From Pseudomonas gessardii (lineage in GTDB: Bacteria; Pseudomonadota; Gammaproteobacteria; Pseudomonadales; Pseudomonadaceae), in assembly GCF_001983165.1 (NCBI RefSeq), contig NZ_MNPU01000046.1, forward strand, positions 1-45,267: a stretch of DNA of 45,267 nt. Direction: 5' to 3'. Below, piece by piece: positions 33,801 to 41,883 of the stretch. The translations under genes were made by a program, and so were the position numbers. The notes under the pieces are model-generated. The model was given only the letters and a program-made list of their open reading frames with translations. It ran no database searches and was not told the origin of the DNA. Numbering within the stretch: the first letter of the stretch is position 1; each line of letters begins with the position of its first letter.

Positions 33801-34916
33801 ATGTCCACCGCTACCGAACGTACCGCCGAACAACTCCACCCGGTAATCCCCAAGACCATGCAGGCCGTGGTCTGCCATGGCCCGGAAGACTATCGCCTGG
33901 AAACCGTCGATGTACCGACGCCCGGCCCCGACGAGATCCTGACCAAGGTCGAGCTGTGCGGCATCTGCATGGGCGATATCAAGACCTACCGCGGCGCGCC
34001 GTCGTTCTGGGGCGACGCCGAGCAGCCGCGCTACGTCAAGCCGCCAATGATTCCCGGGCATGAGTTTGTGTGCCGCGTGGTCGCCCTGGGCCCGGGCGCC
34101 GAGAAGCGTGGGGTGAAGGTCGGCGACCGGGTGATTTCCGAGCAGATCGTGCCCTGCTGGGGCTGCCGCTTCTGCAACCACGGCCAGTACTGGATGTGTC
34201 AGAAACACGACCTCTACGGCTTCCAGAACAACGTCCAGGGCGCCATGGCCCAGTACATGATTTTCACCAAGGAAGGCATCATCCACCAGGTGCCCGACTC
34301 CATCGCGCCAGACGAAGCGATCCTCATCGAACCCCTGGCCTGCTCGCTGCACGCGGCGGAACGGGCCAATGTGGATTTCGACGACGTGGTGGTGGTAGCC
34401 GGCGCCGGCACCCTGGGCCTGGGGATCATCGGCGCGGTACGCATGCGCAACCCCAAACGCCTGATCGTGCTCGACATGAAACCCGAACGCGCCGAACTGG
34501 CCCTGCGCATGGGCGCCGATGAGGTCTGGAACCCGGCCGAGGTCGATGTACTGGCAAAAATCCGCGACATCACCGACGGCTATGGCTGCGATATCTATAT
34601 TGAAGCCACCGGGCACCACAAGGCGGTGAACCAGGGCCTGGCGATGCTGCGCAAGCTGGGGCGTTTCGTCGAATTCAGCGTGTTCAACGACGAGGCCACG
34701 GTAGATTGGTCGATCATTGGCGACCGCAAGGAACTGGACGTGCTCGGCTCACACCTGGGCCCGTACATGTACCCGCGGGCCATCGACTTTATCGGCAAGC
34801 GCAAGATCGACATGCGCGACGTAGTGACCCACAAGTTTGCGCTGGCGGATTTCAAGGAGGCGTTTGCGGTGATGGAGCGCGGGGACAAGTCCTTGAAGGT
34901 CGTGCTCGAACCCTGA
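33801..34916 (+). CDS. Zinc-dependent alcohol dehydrogenase, erythritol/L-threitol dehydrogenase-like
   Basis: A 371-aa medium-chain dehydrogenase. Catalytic zinc ligands lie in CGICMGDIKTY and PGHEFVCRV. The four-cysteine structural zinc lobe is CWGCRFCNHGQYWMC, and the Rossmann motif is VAGAGTLGLGIIG. The overall pattern resembles proteins named erythritol/L-threitol dehydrogenase (EltD), which make L-erythrulose. GAGG precedes the ATG at 33801, 26 bases after the SDR gene, so they are co-transcribed. A REP pair separates it from dhaK. Substrate is inferred. Confidence 0.8.
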   Translation: MSTATERTAEQLHPVIPKTMQAVVCHGPEDYRLETVDVPTPGPDEILTKVELCGICMGDIKTYRGAPSFWGDAEQPRYVKPPMIPGHEFVCRVVALGPGAEKRGVKVGDRVISEQIVPCWGCRFCNHGQYWMCQKHDLYGFQNNVQGAMAQYMIFTKEGIIHQVPDSIAPDEAILIEPLACSLHAAERANVDFDDVVVVAGAGTLGLGIIGAVRMRNPKRLIVLDMKPERAELALRMGADEVWNPAEVDVLAKIRDITDGYGCDIYIEATGHHKAVNQGLAMLRKLGRFVEFSVFNDEATVDWSIIGDRKELDVLGSHLGPYMYPRAIDFIGKRKIDMRDVVTHKFALADFKEAFAVMERGDKSLKVVLEP

Positions 34917-34935
34917 ACCCAACACACATCCAAAT

Positions 34936-35023
34936 GTGGGAGCGGGCTTGCCCGCGATGGCAGTGGGTCAGCCAACTCATGTGTCTTCTGACACACCGCC
35001 ATCGCGGGCAAGCCCGCTCCTAC
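34936..35023. repeat. Paired REP element inside the operon
   Basis: Inverted arms GTGGGAGCGGGCTTGCCCGC and partner ending CCCGCTCCTAC, between the zinc dehydrogenase gene and dhaK. The third REP pair in the cluster, counting the one beside the SorC gene. Confidence 0.9.
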
Positions 35024-35068
35024 ACTTGAATGACTGCGCCCAAGACAACAAGAACAGGAACCCGCGTT

Positions 35069-36070
35069 ATGAATCGAGTCATCAACGATCCGGACCAAGT
35101 GGTCGAGGACATGCTGCGCGGCATTCTGGTCGCCCATCCCGAGCTGCGCCAAAGCGACAGCAACCCCCGTGTGATCAGCAAGGCCAAGCCCTCCGGCCCA
35201 GGCCGCGTGGGCATCGTCACTGGGGGCGGCTCCGGCCATGAGCCGGCCTTCCTCGGCTACGTCGGCCCCGGCCTGGTGGACGCGGTGGCCGTCGGCGAAA
35301 TCTTCTCGTCGCCCACCGCCAAGAGTTTTTTCGATGCCTTCCGGGTCGCCGATCACGGTGCCGGCGTGGCCTGCCTGTATGGCAACTATGCCGGCGACAA
35401 TATGAACGTGAAGCTGGCGATGAAAATGGCCGCCAGCAAGGACATGCGGATCCGCACCGTGGTTGCCAACGATGACGTAGCCTCGGCGCCCAAGGCCGAG
35501 ATCGCCAAGCGGCGCGGGGTGGCCGGGGAAATCTTTATGTGGAAGATCGGCGGGGCCGCCGCCGCGCAGCACTATGACCTGGATGGAGTGATCCGCGTCG
35601 CACAGAAGGCGGTCGATCACTGCCGCTCCATCGGTATCGGCCTGACGCCCTGCACCATTGCAGCGGTGGGCAAGCCGAACTTCCAGATCGCGGACGGCCA
35701 GATGGAACTGGGCATCGGCCATCATGGCGAACCGGGGATCGAGGTAATCCCGATCGAACCCGCCGCCGCCATGGCCGAGCGCATGCTGGCACCGATCCTC
35801 GCCGACCGCGACTTCAGCCAGGATGACAGCGTGGTGGTGCTGGTCTCGGGCCTGGGCGCGACACCGGTGATGGAGCTGTACATCTTCTACGCCGAAGTCG
35901 AAAGCCAGCTCAAGGCCAAGGGCCTGAAGATTCATCGCTGCTATGTCGGCAACTACTTCACCTCCCTGGAAATGATGGGCGTGACCCTGACCCTGCTGGG
36001 CCTGGATGCCGAGCTGAAAACCCTGATCGACCAACCTTGCCGCTCCATCGGCATGACCCAGGCGGAATAA
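35069..36070 (+). CDS. DhaK-type kinase subunit, dihydroxyacetone/erythrulose kinase
   Basis: A 333-aa substrate-binding subunit of the dihydroxyacetone kinase family. GGGSGHEP (53-60) and the hemiaminal-forming His219 in GIGHHGEPG are present, so the ketose carbonyl can be bound covalently. DhaL (36074) supplies the nucleotide site 3 bases downstream. No PTS phosphotransfer gene is nearby, so the kinase should use ATP. Erythrulose kinases of tetritol pathways belong to this family, and the context (dehydrogenases, RpiB) favours erythrulose. AGGA precedes the ATG at 35069. Confidence 0.88.
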   Translation: MNRVINDPDQVVEDMLRGILVAHPELRQSDSNPRVISKAKPSGPGRVGIVTGGGSGHEPAFLGYVGPGLVDAVAVGEIFSSPTAKSFFDAFRVADHGAGVACLYGNYAGDNMNVKLAMKMAASKDMRIRTVVANDDVASAPKAEIAKRRGVAGEIFMWKIGGAAAAQHYDLDGVIRVAQKAVDHCRSIGIGLTPCTIAAVGKPNFQIADGQMELGIGHHGEPGIEVIPIEPAAAMAERMLAPILADRDFSQDDSVVVLVSGLGATPVMELYIFYAEVESQLKAKGLKIHRCYVGNYFTSLEMMGVTLTLLGLDAELKTLIDQPCRSIGMTQAE

Positions 36071-36073
36071 ACC

Positions 36074-36721
36074 ATGAGCCAGTCTTTCTCTACCCACGAC
36101 GGCAGCGCGGTTGTCGCTGACCTGGTCAGCGTGATCGTCGCCAACCGTGAATACCTCAGCGAAGTCGACGGCGCGATTGGCGATGGCGACCATGGCATCA
36201 ATATGGCCAAGGGCTTTGCCCATTGCGGCCGTACGATCGAAGGCCGGCAGTTGACCCTGGCCGAGGCCCTGGACGAACTGACCCTGAGCCTGATGGAAGG
36301 CATCGGCGGCTCCATGGGCCCGCTGTATGGCAGCCTGTTTATCGGCATGGCCGACGAGGTGCGCGGCAGCGAAGACATTGATGCGGCGACCTTCGCCCAC
36401 TTGTTGCGCGGTGGCCTGACCTCGTTGCAGGACATCACCGAAGCCGGCGTCGGTGATAAGTGCCTGATGGACACCCTGATCCCGGCGGTGCAAGCATTTG
36501 AGCGGGCCCAGGCCAGTGGTGCGTCCTTCAGCGAAGCCCTGGAAGCAATGAAACGCGCGGCCTCCCAGGGCCGTGACTCGACCAGGGACCTGGTGGCCAG
36601 GATCGGCCGGGCCAGCCGCCTGGGTGAGCGCTCGCTGGGGGTACTGGATGCCGGGGCGGTGTCGTGCTGCCTGATCCTCACGCAGTTGGCGGACTCGATC
36701 CAACCCCGCCTGGCCCCGTAG
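36074..36721 (+). CDS. DhaL-type kinase nucleotide-binding subunit
   Basis: A 215-aa DhaL protein. The Mg-ATP site aspartates are in GDGDHGINMAKG (about 34-45). GGSMGPLYGSLF and the C-terminal ATP loop ARIGRASRLGERSLGVLDAG are typical. It is separate from DhaK, as in bacterial two-subunit enzymes, while many erythrulose kinases are fused. Its last 44 bases overlap the 3' end of the convergent LysR gene. Confidence 0.9.
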   Translation: MSQSFSTHDGSAVVADLVSVIVANREYLSEVDGAIGDGDHGINMAKGFAHCGRTIEGRQLTLAEALDELTLSLMEGIGGSMGPLYGSLFIGMADEVRGSEDIDAATFAHLLRGGLTSLQDITEAGVGDKCLMDTLIPAVQAFERAQASGASFSEALEAMKRAASQGRDSTRDLVARIGRASRLGERSLGVLDAGAVSCCLILTQLADSIQPRLAP

Positions 36722-37592
36722 GCGCGAGCTTGTGCTTGACGTGTTGGATATACCGCGCCACCGCCGGGGCCTTTTCAAAGCGCCGGTAAATCAGCGACAG
36801 CCACGACGAGGCATCGCTGCCCTCGATGGTGCGGTAGTGCACACCCGGCAGGCTGACATGCCCCACCACCGACTCCGGCACCACCGCCACGCCCTGCCCC
36901 AGCGACACCAGGGCAATCACCGCCACCAGGCCGCCCGGCTGCGGCCCCAGGCGCGGGGCATAACCGCCTTGTGCGGCCACCTGCAAGGTGCCGCTGATTT
37001 GCTCGGGCAGGATGAAGGTCTCGTTCTGCAAATGCGCGCAGGTGATCGCCTTCAAGCCCAGCAGCCACGAGCCCTGGGGCAGCGCCAGGACAAAACCTTC
37101 GCTGCCCAGGCGTAGCGCCTCCACGCCATCGGGCAAGGTCATGGGCGAGCGGATATAGCCAATGTCGTAGCGCCCTTCGGCCACCAGCCCCGGCAGCAAG
37201 GCCATGGGGCTTTCCCGCACGCTGAGGCTGACATCGGCAAACTGCGCGCAGAACCCCTGTACCTGGCGTTGCAGCACCCCGGAATACACCGCCGACGCCA
37301 CATAGCCCAATTCGATATGACCGATCTCGCCACGCCCGGCGCGCTGGGCATTGCGCTGGGCAAACTCGAACTGGCGCACGGTGGCTTCCGCTTCAGCCAA
37401 CAGCGCAGTGCCCGCCTCCGTCAGGCTGACGTCACGCTGGCGCCGGATAAACAGGCGGGTGCCCAGGGTGCGCTCCATATCCTGGATCTGCCGGCTCAAG
37501 GTGGGCGGGGCAATATCCAGCTGCTCGGCGGCACGCGTGAAGTTGCGGTGCCGGGCAACGGCCAGGAAGTAGCGGAAATGACGTATTTCCAT
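36678..37592 (-). CDS. LysR-family transcriptional regulator
   Basis: A 304-aa LysR regulator. The N-terminal HTH is MEIRHFRYFLAVARHRNFTR followed by AAEQLDIAPPTLSRQIQDME. The effector domain includes LGYVASAVYSGVLQ and a tail ending SSPPTA. It is divergent from the MFS exporter gene at 37743, the usual target arrangement. Three GATAAGC copies lie in the shared gap. It is convergent with, and overlaps, dhaL by 44 bases, so it is probably not part of the tetritol cluster. Confidence 0.92.
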   Translation of the reverse strand: MEIRHFRYFLAVARHRNFTRAAEQLDIAPPTLSRQIQDMERTLGTRLFIRRQRDVSLTEAGTALLAEAEATVRQFEFAQRNAQRAGRGEIGHIELGYVASAVYSGVLQRQVQGFCAQFADVSLSVRESPMALLPGLVAEGRYDIGYIRSPMTLPDGVEALRLGSEGFVLALPQGSWLLGLKAITCAHLQNETFILPEQISGTLQVAAQGGYAPRLGPQPGGLVAVIALVSLGQGVAVVPESVVGHVSLPGVHYRTIEGSDASSWLSLIYRRFEKAPAVARYIQHVKHKLAPTGPGGVGSSPPTA

Positions 37593-37643
37593 AACAGGAT
37601 TAGCTCAAAGGTAATGAAGTGCCTCGCTTCGGCTAACAGAACT

Positions 37644-37718
37644 GATAAGCGCCGACGATAAGCTGACAGGACGCCCACAGTAGAGAGTCCTCGTGATGCC
37701 CGTCAAATCCAGCTTATC
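37644..37718. promoter_or_regulatory. Candidate LysR operators in the lysR-MFS gap
   Basis: GATAAGC occurs at 37644-37650 and 37657-37663, with an inverted copy GCTTATC at 37712-37718. The two direct copies are 13 bp apart. CGATAAGCTGACAGG and CCAGCTTATCTGTTGCC form an extended imperfect inverted repeat. Position between divergent lysR and its likely target supports a binding role. Confidence 0.45.
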
Positions 37719-37742
37719 TGTTGCCTGCCAGGTAATCATGCC

Positions 37743-39269
37743 ATGAGCCAGGTCAGCCCACGCCTTACCCTGTTGACCGCCTCCGGGGTTTGTTCACTGA
37801 TTGTCCTCGACACCAATATCGTCGCCGTGACCCTGCCGACCATTGCCCGGGACCTGGGGGCCAATTTCGCCGATATCGAATGGGTCGTCAGCGCCTATAT
37901 GCTGGCGTTTGCCGCCCTGCTGCTGCCGGCCGGGAGCATTGCCGACCGCTTCGGCCGCAAGAAAACCCTGGTGTGGGGCCTGGGTATTTTTATCCTCGCC
38001 TCCCTGGGCTGTGGCGCCGCGCCCAGCGTACTGCTGCTGGATATCGCCCGCGCCGTGAAGGGTGTCGGGGCCGCGTTGCTGTTGACTTCGGCCCTAGCCT
38101 CCATCGGCCATGCCTTTCATGATGAACTGGAACGGGCCAAGGCCTGGGCGTTCTGGGGCGCCTGCATGGGCGTGGCGATGACCGCTGCCCCGACCCTTGG
38201 CGGCCTGATTACCCACTACATGGGCTGGCGCTGGATTTTCTACCTCAACCTGCCGGTGGGCCTGGCCTTGCTGGCGCTGGTCCTGCACGCCATCCCGGAA
38301 TCGCGCGACAGCCAAGCGGCACGCCTCGATCCCTGGGGCAGCCTGGCCTTCAGCGCCAGCCTGCTGTGCCTGATCTGGGGCCTGATCGAAGCCAACCGGA
38401 TCGGCTGGGACAACCCGTTGACCTATGCGCGGTTGCTCGGCGGCGCGTTCCTGCTGGGCCTGTTTGTGCTGGTGGAGCGTTTGCAACGCCGGCCCATGGT
38501 GGACCTGCAACTGTTCCAGTACCCGCGGTTTATCGGGGCCTTGCTGGGGATGTTTGCCTATGCCGGTTGTGCCCAGGTGATGATGACGCTGCTGCCGTTC
38601 TACCTGCAAAACGGCCTGGGGTTTTCCGCGATTGCCTCGGGCCTGGGGATGCTGCCGTTTGCCCTGACCATGCTGATCTGCCCGCGTATCGGCGCACGCC
38701 TGGCCAGCCGCTTCGCTCCTGCAACCATGATGGCGGCCGGCCTGGCCCTGGTGGGCAGCGGCAACCTGCTCAGCGCCTGGGCAGTGACTGCCGGCGGTTA
38801 CCTGCCGTTCGCCCTGGCGATAGCCGTGACCGGTGCCGGTGCCGGCCTGCTCAATGGCGATACCCAGAAAAACATCATGGCCTGCGTGCCAAGGGACCGC
38901 GCGGGCATGGCGTCGGGCATGAGTACCACCATGCGTTTCAGCGCGATCATGTTGGCGGTCGGGGTATACGGGGCGCTGTTGGCCAGCCATAGCGAGCATC
39001 TGCTGCAAACCAGCCTTGGCACGCAATGGCAGGCCCAGGTGCCGGGGATTGCCTCGCGGGTGGTGGCTGGGGATATGCCTGCGGCCATGGCGCTGCTGCC
39101 GGAGTCGGCGCAGGGGCTGGTGCAACCCTTGGCGTGGCAGGCGTTTGTCGGTGGGTTTGCCAGGGTGTTGTGGGTGGCGGGGCTATTGGGGCTGCTGGGG
39201 GCGCTGGTGGTGGGCCTGCTGATGCGGCATCCGGTGCCGCTGCTGCCGGAGCAACGCAACCCCTTGTAG
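37743..39269 (+). CDS. MFS efflux transporter, DHA2 (EmrB/QacA) type
   Basis: A 508-aa inner-membrane drug:H+ antiporter-like protein with about 14 hydrophobic segments. Marks are LDTNIVAVTLPTIARDLG in the first segment (the DHA2 motif with Asp-Thr-x-Ile-Val-x-x-ALP logic), ADRFGRKKTLVWG (motif A) and WRWIFYLNLPVG. Substrate unknown. AGGTAA lies before the ATG. The divergent LysR gene probably controls it. Confidence 0.92.
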   Translation: MSQVSPRLTLLTASGVCSLIVLDTNIVAVTLPTIARDLGANFADIEWVVSAYMLAFAALLLPAGSIADRFGRKKTLVWGLGIFILASLGCGAAPSVLLLDIARAVKGVGAALLLTSALASIGHAFHDELERAKAWAFWGACMGVAMTAAPTLGGLITHYMGWRWIFYLNLPVGLALLALVLHAIPESRDSQAARLDPWGSLAFSASLLCLIWGLIEANRIGWDNPLTYARLLGGAFLLGLFVLVERLQRRPMVDLQLFQYPRFIGALLGMFAYAGCAQVMMTLLPFYLQNGLGFSAIASGLGMLPFALTMLICPRIGARLASRFAPATMMAAGLALVGSGNLLSAWAVTAGGYLPFALAIAVTGAGAGLLNGDTQKNIMACVPRDRAGMASGMSTTMRFSAIMLAVGVYGALLASHSEHLLQTSLGTQWQAQVPGIASRVVAGDMPAAMALLPESAQGLVQPLAWQAFVGGFARVLWVAGLLGLLGALVVGLLMRHPVPLLPEQRNPL

Positions 39270-39331
39270 GCGCCGGCTTGCCAGCGATGGCGAGCAGAAG
39301 ATCGTCATTGCCGGCAAGCCGTGCCCTACAG
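39266..39331. repeat. Diverged REP-like inverted repeat
   Basis: TGTAGGCGCCGGCTTGCCAG and the partner region ending GCCCTACA form an imperfect inverted repeat related to the REP family but with TGTAGG replacing GTGGGAG. It lies between the convergent MFS and sohB genes and can serve as a terminator-like structure. Confidence 0.7.
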
Positions 39332-39339
39332 GGCGGGGG

Positions 39340-40362
39340 TTACCAGAAGCGCTGCTGGGTCAGGCGGCTCCACCAGGCCAGCAGCACTCGGTCCACCGAG
39401 CCGCTGGCCGCCAGGCCCACCCGCTCCTGCAGGCTTTTACGCTCGGCATAGTGCAGGTGGAACAGCTCGGCGGTCTTGGCCCTGGTGGCCAGGTATTCGT
39501 CACTGGTCTGCAGCGCGTCCACCAGTTGCTTGTCCAGCGCCGCGACGCCCAGCCAGACTTCACCGGTGGCCACTTCATCAATCGCCAGTTGCGGGCGATA
39601 GCGCGACACGAAGTTCTTGAACAACTGATGGGTGATATCCAGGTCTTCCTGGAACTTCTCCCGGCCCTTCTCGGTGTTTTCGCCAAACACGGTGAGGGTG
39701 CGCTTGTACTCGCCAGCCGTCAGCACTTCAAAGTCGATATCGTGTTTTTTCAGCAGGCGGTTGACGTTGGGCAACTGGGCCACCACGCCAATCGAGCCGA
39801 GGATGGCAAATGGCGCACTGATGATCTTCTCACCGATGCACGCCATCATGTAGCCGCCGCTGGCCGCGACCTTGTCGATACACACCGTCAACGGCACACC
39901 CGCCTCGCGGATCCGCGCCAATTGCGACGACGCCAGGCCATAGCTGTGGACCATGCCACCGCCGCTTTCCAGGCGCAGCACCACTTCGTCCTTGGGTGTG
40001 GCCAGGCTCAGCAGCGCGGTGATTTCATGGCGCAGGCTGTCGGTGGCCGAGGCCTTGATGTCCCCGTCAAAATCCAGCACAAACACCCGCGGTTTGGCCT
40101 CGGGGGTTTTCTTCTGTTTTTTCTCGGATTTGCTTTGGGACTTGCGCAGCGCCTTGAGCTGGTCCTTGTCGAGCAGGGTCTGCTCCAGGCGCTCGCGCAG
40201 GCCCTTGTAGAAATCATTGAGCTTGCTGACCTGCAACTGCCCGGCCTGCTTGCGCCGGCCCTTGCTGCGCAACGCTGCAAAACTGATCAGCACCACCAGG
40301 ATAGCGACGACCAACGTAACGGTTTTAGCCAGAAAACTTGCATACTCAGCCAGAAACTCCAT
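39340..40362 (-). CDS. sohB: Inner-membrane protease SohB (peptidase family S49)
   Basis: A 340-aa membrane-anchored serine protease of the SppA/SohB type. An N-terminal membrane segment (TVTLVVAILVVLISFAAL, about 14-31) is followed by a Lys-rich linker (about 66-88). The catalytic Ser168 lies in VAASGGYMMACIG and the general-base Lys220 in TAGEYKRTLT. AAGGAG precedes the ATG, and the length matches SohB. It is thought to degrade signal peptides or membrane protein fragments. Confidence 0.94.
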   Translation of the reverse strand: MEFLAEYASFLAKTVTLVVAILVVLISFAALRSKGRRKQAGQLQVSKLNDFYKGLRERLEQTLLDKDQLKALRKSQSKSEKKQKKTPEAKPRVFVLDFDGDIKASATDSLRHEITALLSLATPKDEVVLRLESGGGMVHSYGLASSQLARIREAGVPLTVCIDKVAASGGYMMACIGEKIISAPFAILGSIGVVAQLPNVNRLLKKHDIDFEVLTAGEYKRTLTVFGENTEKGREKFQEDLDITHQLFKNFVSRYRPQLAIDEVATGEVWLGVAALDKQLVDALQTSDEYLATRAKTAELFHLHYAERKSLQERVGLAASGSVDRVLLAWWSRLTQQRFW

Positions 40363-40464
40363 GGGACTCCTTACAGAAACGGTGCGCCAGGCGCGGATTG
40401 CCCCAGCATACCGGCGGGACTGCCGGCGGGCCAGAGCTGAAACCCCTTGAAACGGGACTCTAAA

Positions 40465-40487
40465 GGATCATGCGCGCGTAATGATCC
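40465..40487. repeat. Short inverted repeat
   Basis: GGATCAT (40465-40471) and ATGATCC (40481-40487) form a perfect 7-bp inverted repeat with a 9-base GC-rich spacer, in the divergent gap between sohB and the phosphatase gene. It may be an operator or a small hairpin. Confidence 0.4.
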
Positions 40488-40540
40488 AACAAACACCGCT
40501 CGACAGCTCCCACAGGGATATCAGCCTCTAACGAGCTTTT

Positions 40541-40591
40541 AAAACAAGCGTATGTTTTTTCATTGACAGCTTCCCGGCATCCTCATAACCT
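40541..40591 (+). promoter_or_regulatory. Sigma-70 promoter with upstream palindromic operator
   Basis: TTGACA (40563-40568) is a perfect -35, with a 17-bp spacer and TAACCT (40586-40591) as -10. Immediately upstream AAAACA-N6-TGTTTT (40541-40558) is a perfect 6+6 palindrome of the size bound by TetR-type regulators. Together they drive the phosphatase gene whose GTG start is at 40624. Confidence 0.65.
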
Positions 40592-40623
40592 CGCCAGACT
40601 TTCAACGTACCGGGTGAACGGAC

Positions 40624-41334
40624 GTGGGCAGCATCTATTTGATTCGACATGGCCAGGCCTCCTTCGGTGCAGACGACTATGACGTCCTGTCGCCCGTCGG
40701 TGTGCAGCAGGCCCAGGTACTGGGCAGCCACCTGGCCGACCTGGGCCTGACGTTCGACCGTTGTGTGTCGGGCGACCTGCGGCGCCAGCAGCACACGGCC
40801 AACGCCACGTTCGAGTCCATCGGCGCCCAGGGCCTGCCGGTGCCGCCCCTGGAAATCGACAGCGCCTTCAACGAATTCGACGCCGACGCGATCATCCGCG
40901 CCCTGCTCCCGGACCTGCTCGGCAGCGAGCCGCAAGCCCTGGAAACCCTGCGCAACGCCCCGCAGAAGCGGGGTGAGTTCCAGCGTATCTTTGCCCTGAT
41001 CATCGAGCGCTGGCTGAGCGGCACCTACGACCCCCCCGGCCTGGAAAGCTGGCTGGGGTTTGTCGAGCGCGTCCAGGGTGGCTTGCAGCGCCTGCTGGAG
41101 AGTGCCGACAATGCCCACAAGATCGCGGTATTTACCTCCGGCGGCACCATCACCGCCCTGCTCCACCTGATTACCCGCATGCCTGCCGCCCAGGCTTTCG
41201 AGCTGAACTGGCAGATTGTCAACACCTCGCTCAACCACTTGAAGTTCCGTGGTCGCGAAGTGGCGCTGGCTTCCTTCAACAGCCATACCCACTTGCAACT
41301 GTTGAAGGCGCCGCAGCTCATCACTTTCCGATGA
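40624..41334 (+). CDS. Histidine phosphatase (phosphoglycerate mutase-like) family protein
   Basis: A 236-aa protein with the catalytic RHG motif at the start (IYLIRHGQASFGADDYDVLS, His near residue 8) and a second His in the ITALLHL region. The start is GTG at 40624, since no ATG lies near the motif. The substrate is unknown. It precedes an SCP2 sterol-binding-domain gene, a pairing suggesting lipid or acyl-CoA related work. A strong promoter lies directly upstream. Confidence 0.85.
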   Translation: MGSIYLIRHGQASFGADDYDVLSPVGVQQAQVLGSHLADLGLTFDRCVSGDLRRQQHTANATFESIGAQGLPVPPLEIDSAFNEFDADAIIRALLPDLLGSEPQALETLRNAPQKRGEFQRIFALIIERWLSGTYDPPGLESWLGFVERVQGGLQRLLESADNAHKIAVFTSGGTITALLHLITRMPAAQAFELNWQIVNTSLNHLKFRGREVALASFNSHTHLQLLKAPQLITFR

Positions 41335-41390
41335 ATTGCGGCCAACCGTGACCCCAAGGTCACTGGCACCACCCATAAAAGGATCGAACC

Positions 41391-41705
41391 ATGACTGACG
41401 TAGCTAAAGCCGTAGAAGCAATGAAAGCCAAATTCAACCCAGGCGCTGCCGACGGCCTGGACCTGGTGTTCGGTTTCCGTATCGACGAGACCCAGAACTT
41501 CTCGCTGATCGTCAAGGACAGCACTTGCGAATTGCAAGAAGGCGTGAACCCTGACGCCCAGGTGACTCTGGTGATGGACGCTGAAACCATGAAAGGGATC
41601 GTCAGCGGCGAAACCGACGGCATGCAGGCCTTCATGGGCGGCAAGCTGCGCACCGAAGGCGACATGATGCTGGCGATGAAACTCAGCGAGCTGTTCCCGG
41701 CCTGA
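41391..41705 (+). CDS. SCP2 sterol-binding domain protein
   Basis: A 104-aa single-domain SCP2-like protein with the DLVFGFRIDET and DAQVTLVMDAETMKGIVSGE segments, and the GKLRTEGDMMLAMKLSELFP end that is typical. SCP2 domains hold hydrophobic ligands such as fatty acyl chains. It follows the phosphatase gene by 56 bases and ends at a clear terminator, so the two genes probably form one unit. Confidence 0.92.
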   Translation: MTDVAKAVEAMKAKFNPGAADGLDLVFGFRIDETQNFSLIVKDSTCELQEGVNPDAQVTLVMDAETMKGIVSGETDGMQAFMGGKLRTEGDMMLAMKLSELFPA

Positions 41706-41728
41706 TCCAGGGCAATCTGGGTTGACCA

Positions 41729-41755
41729 ATCCCGCCTACCCAGGCGGGATTTTTG
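41729..41755 (+). terminator. Intrinsic terminator after the SCP2 gene
   Basis: A perfect 9-bp stem, ATCCCGCCT (41729-41737) with AGGCGGGAT (41742-41750) around an ACCC loop, followed by TTTTGT. This is a standard rho-independent terminator. Confidence 0.9.
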
Positions 41756-41883
41756 TATGTGCCGGTGGCGCTCATTCATTTGCAGAATGAAGTCCAGAGG
41801 AATCTTCATTTGCGCCCACGGGCCACGCCCAACAAAATCTGGCTCACGGCCCACACCACCGTTATCGCCGCCAGGAATTCTCT

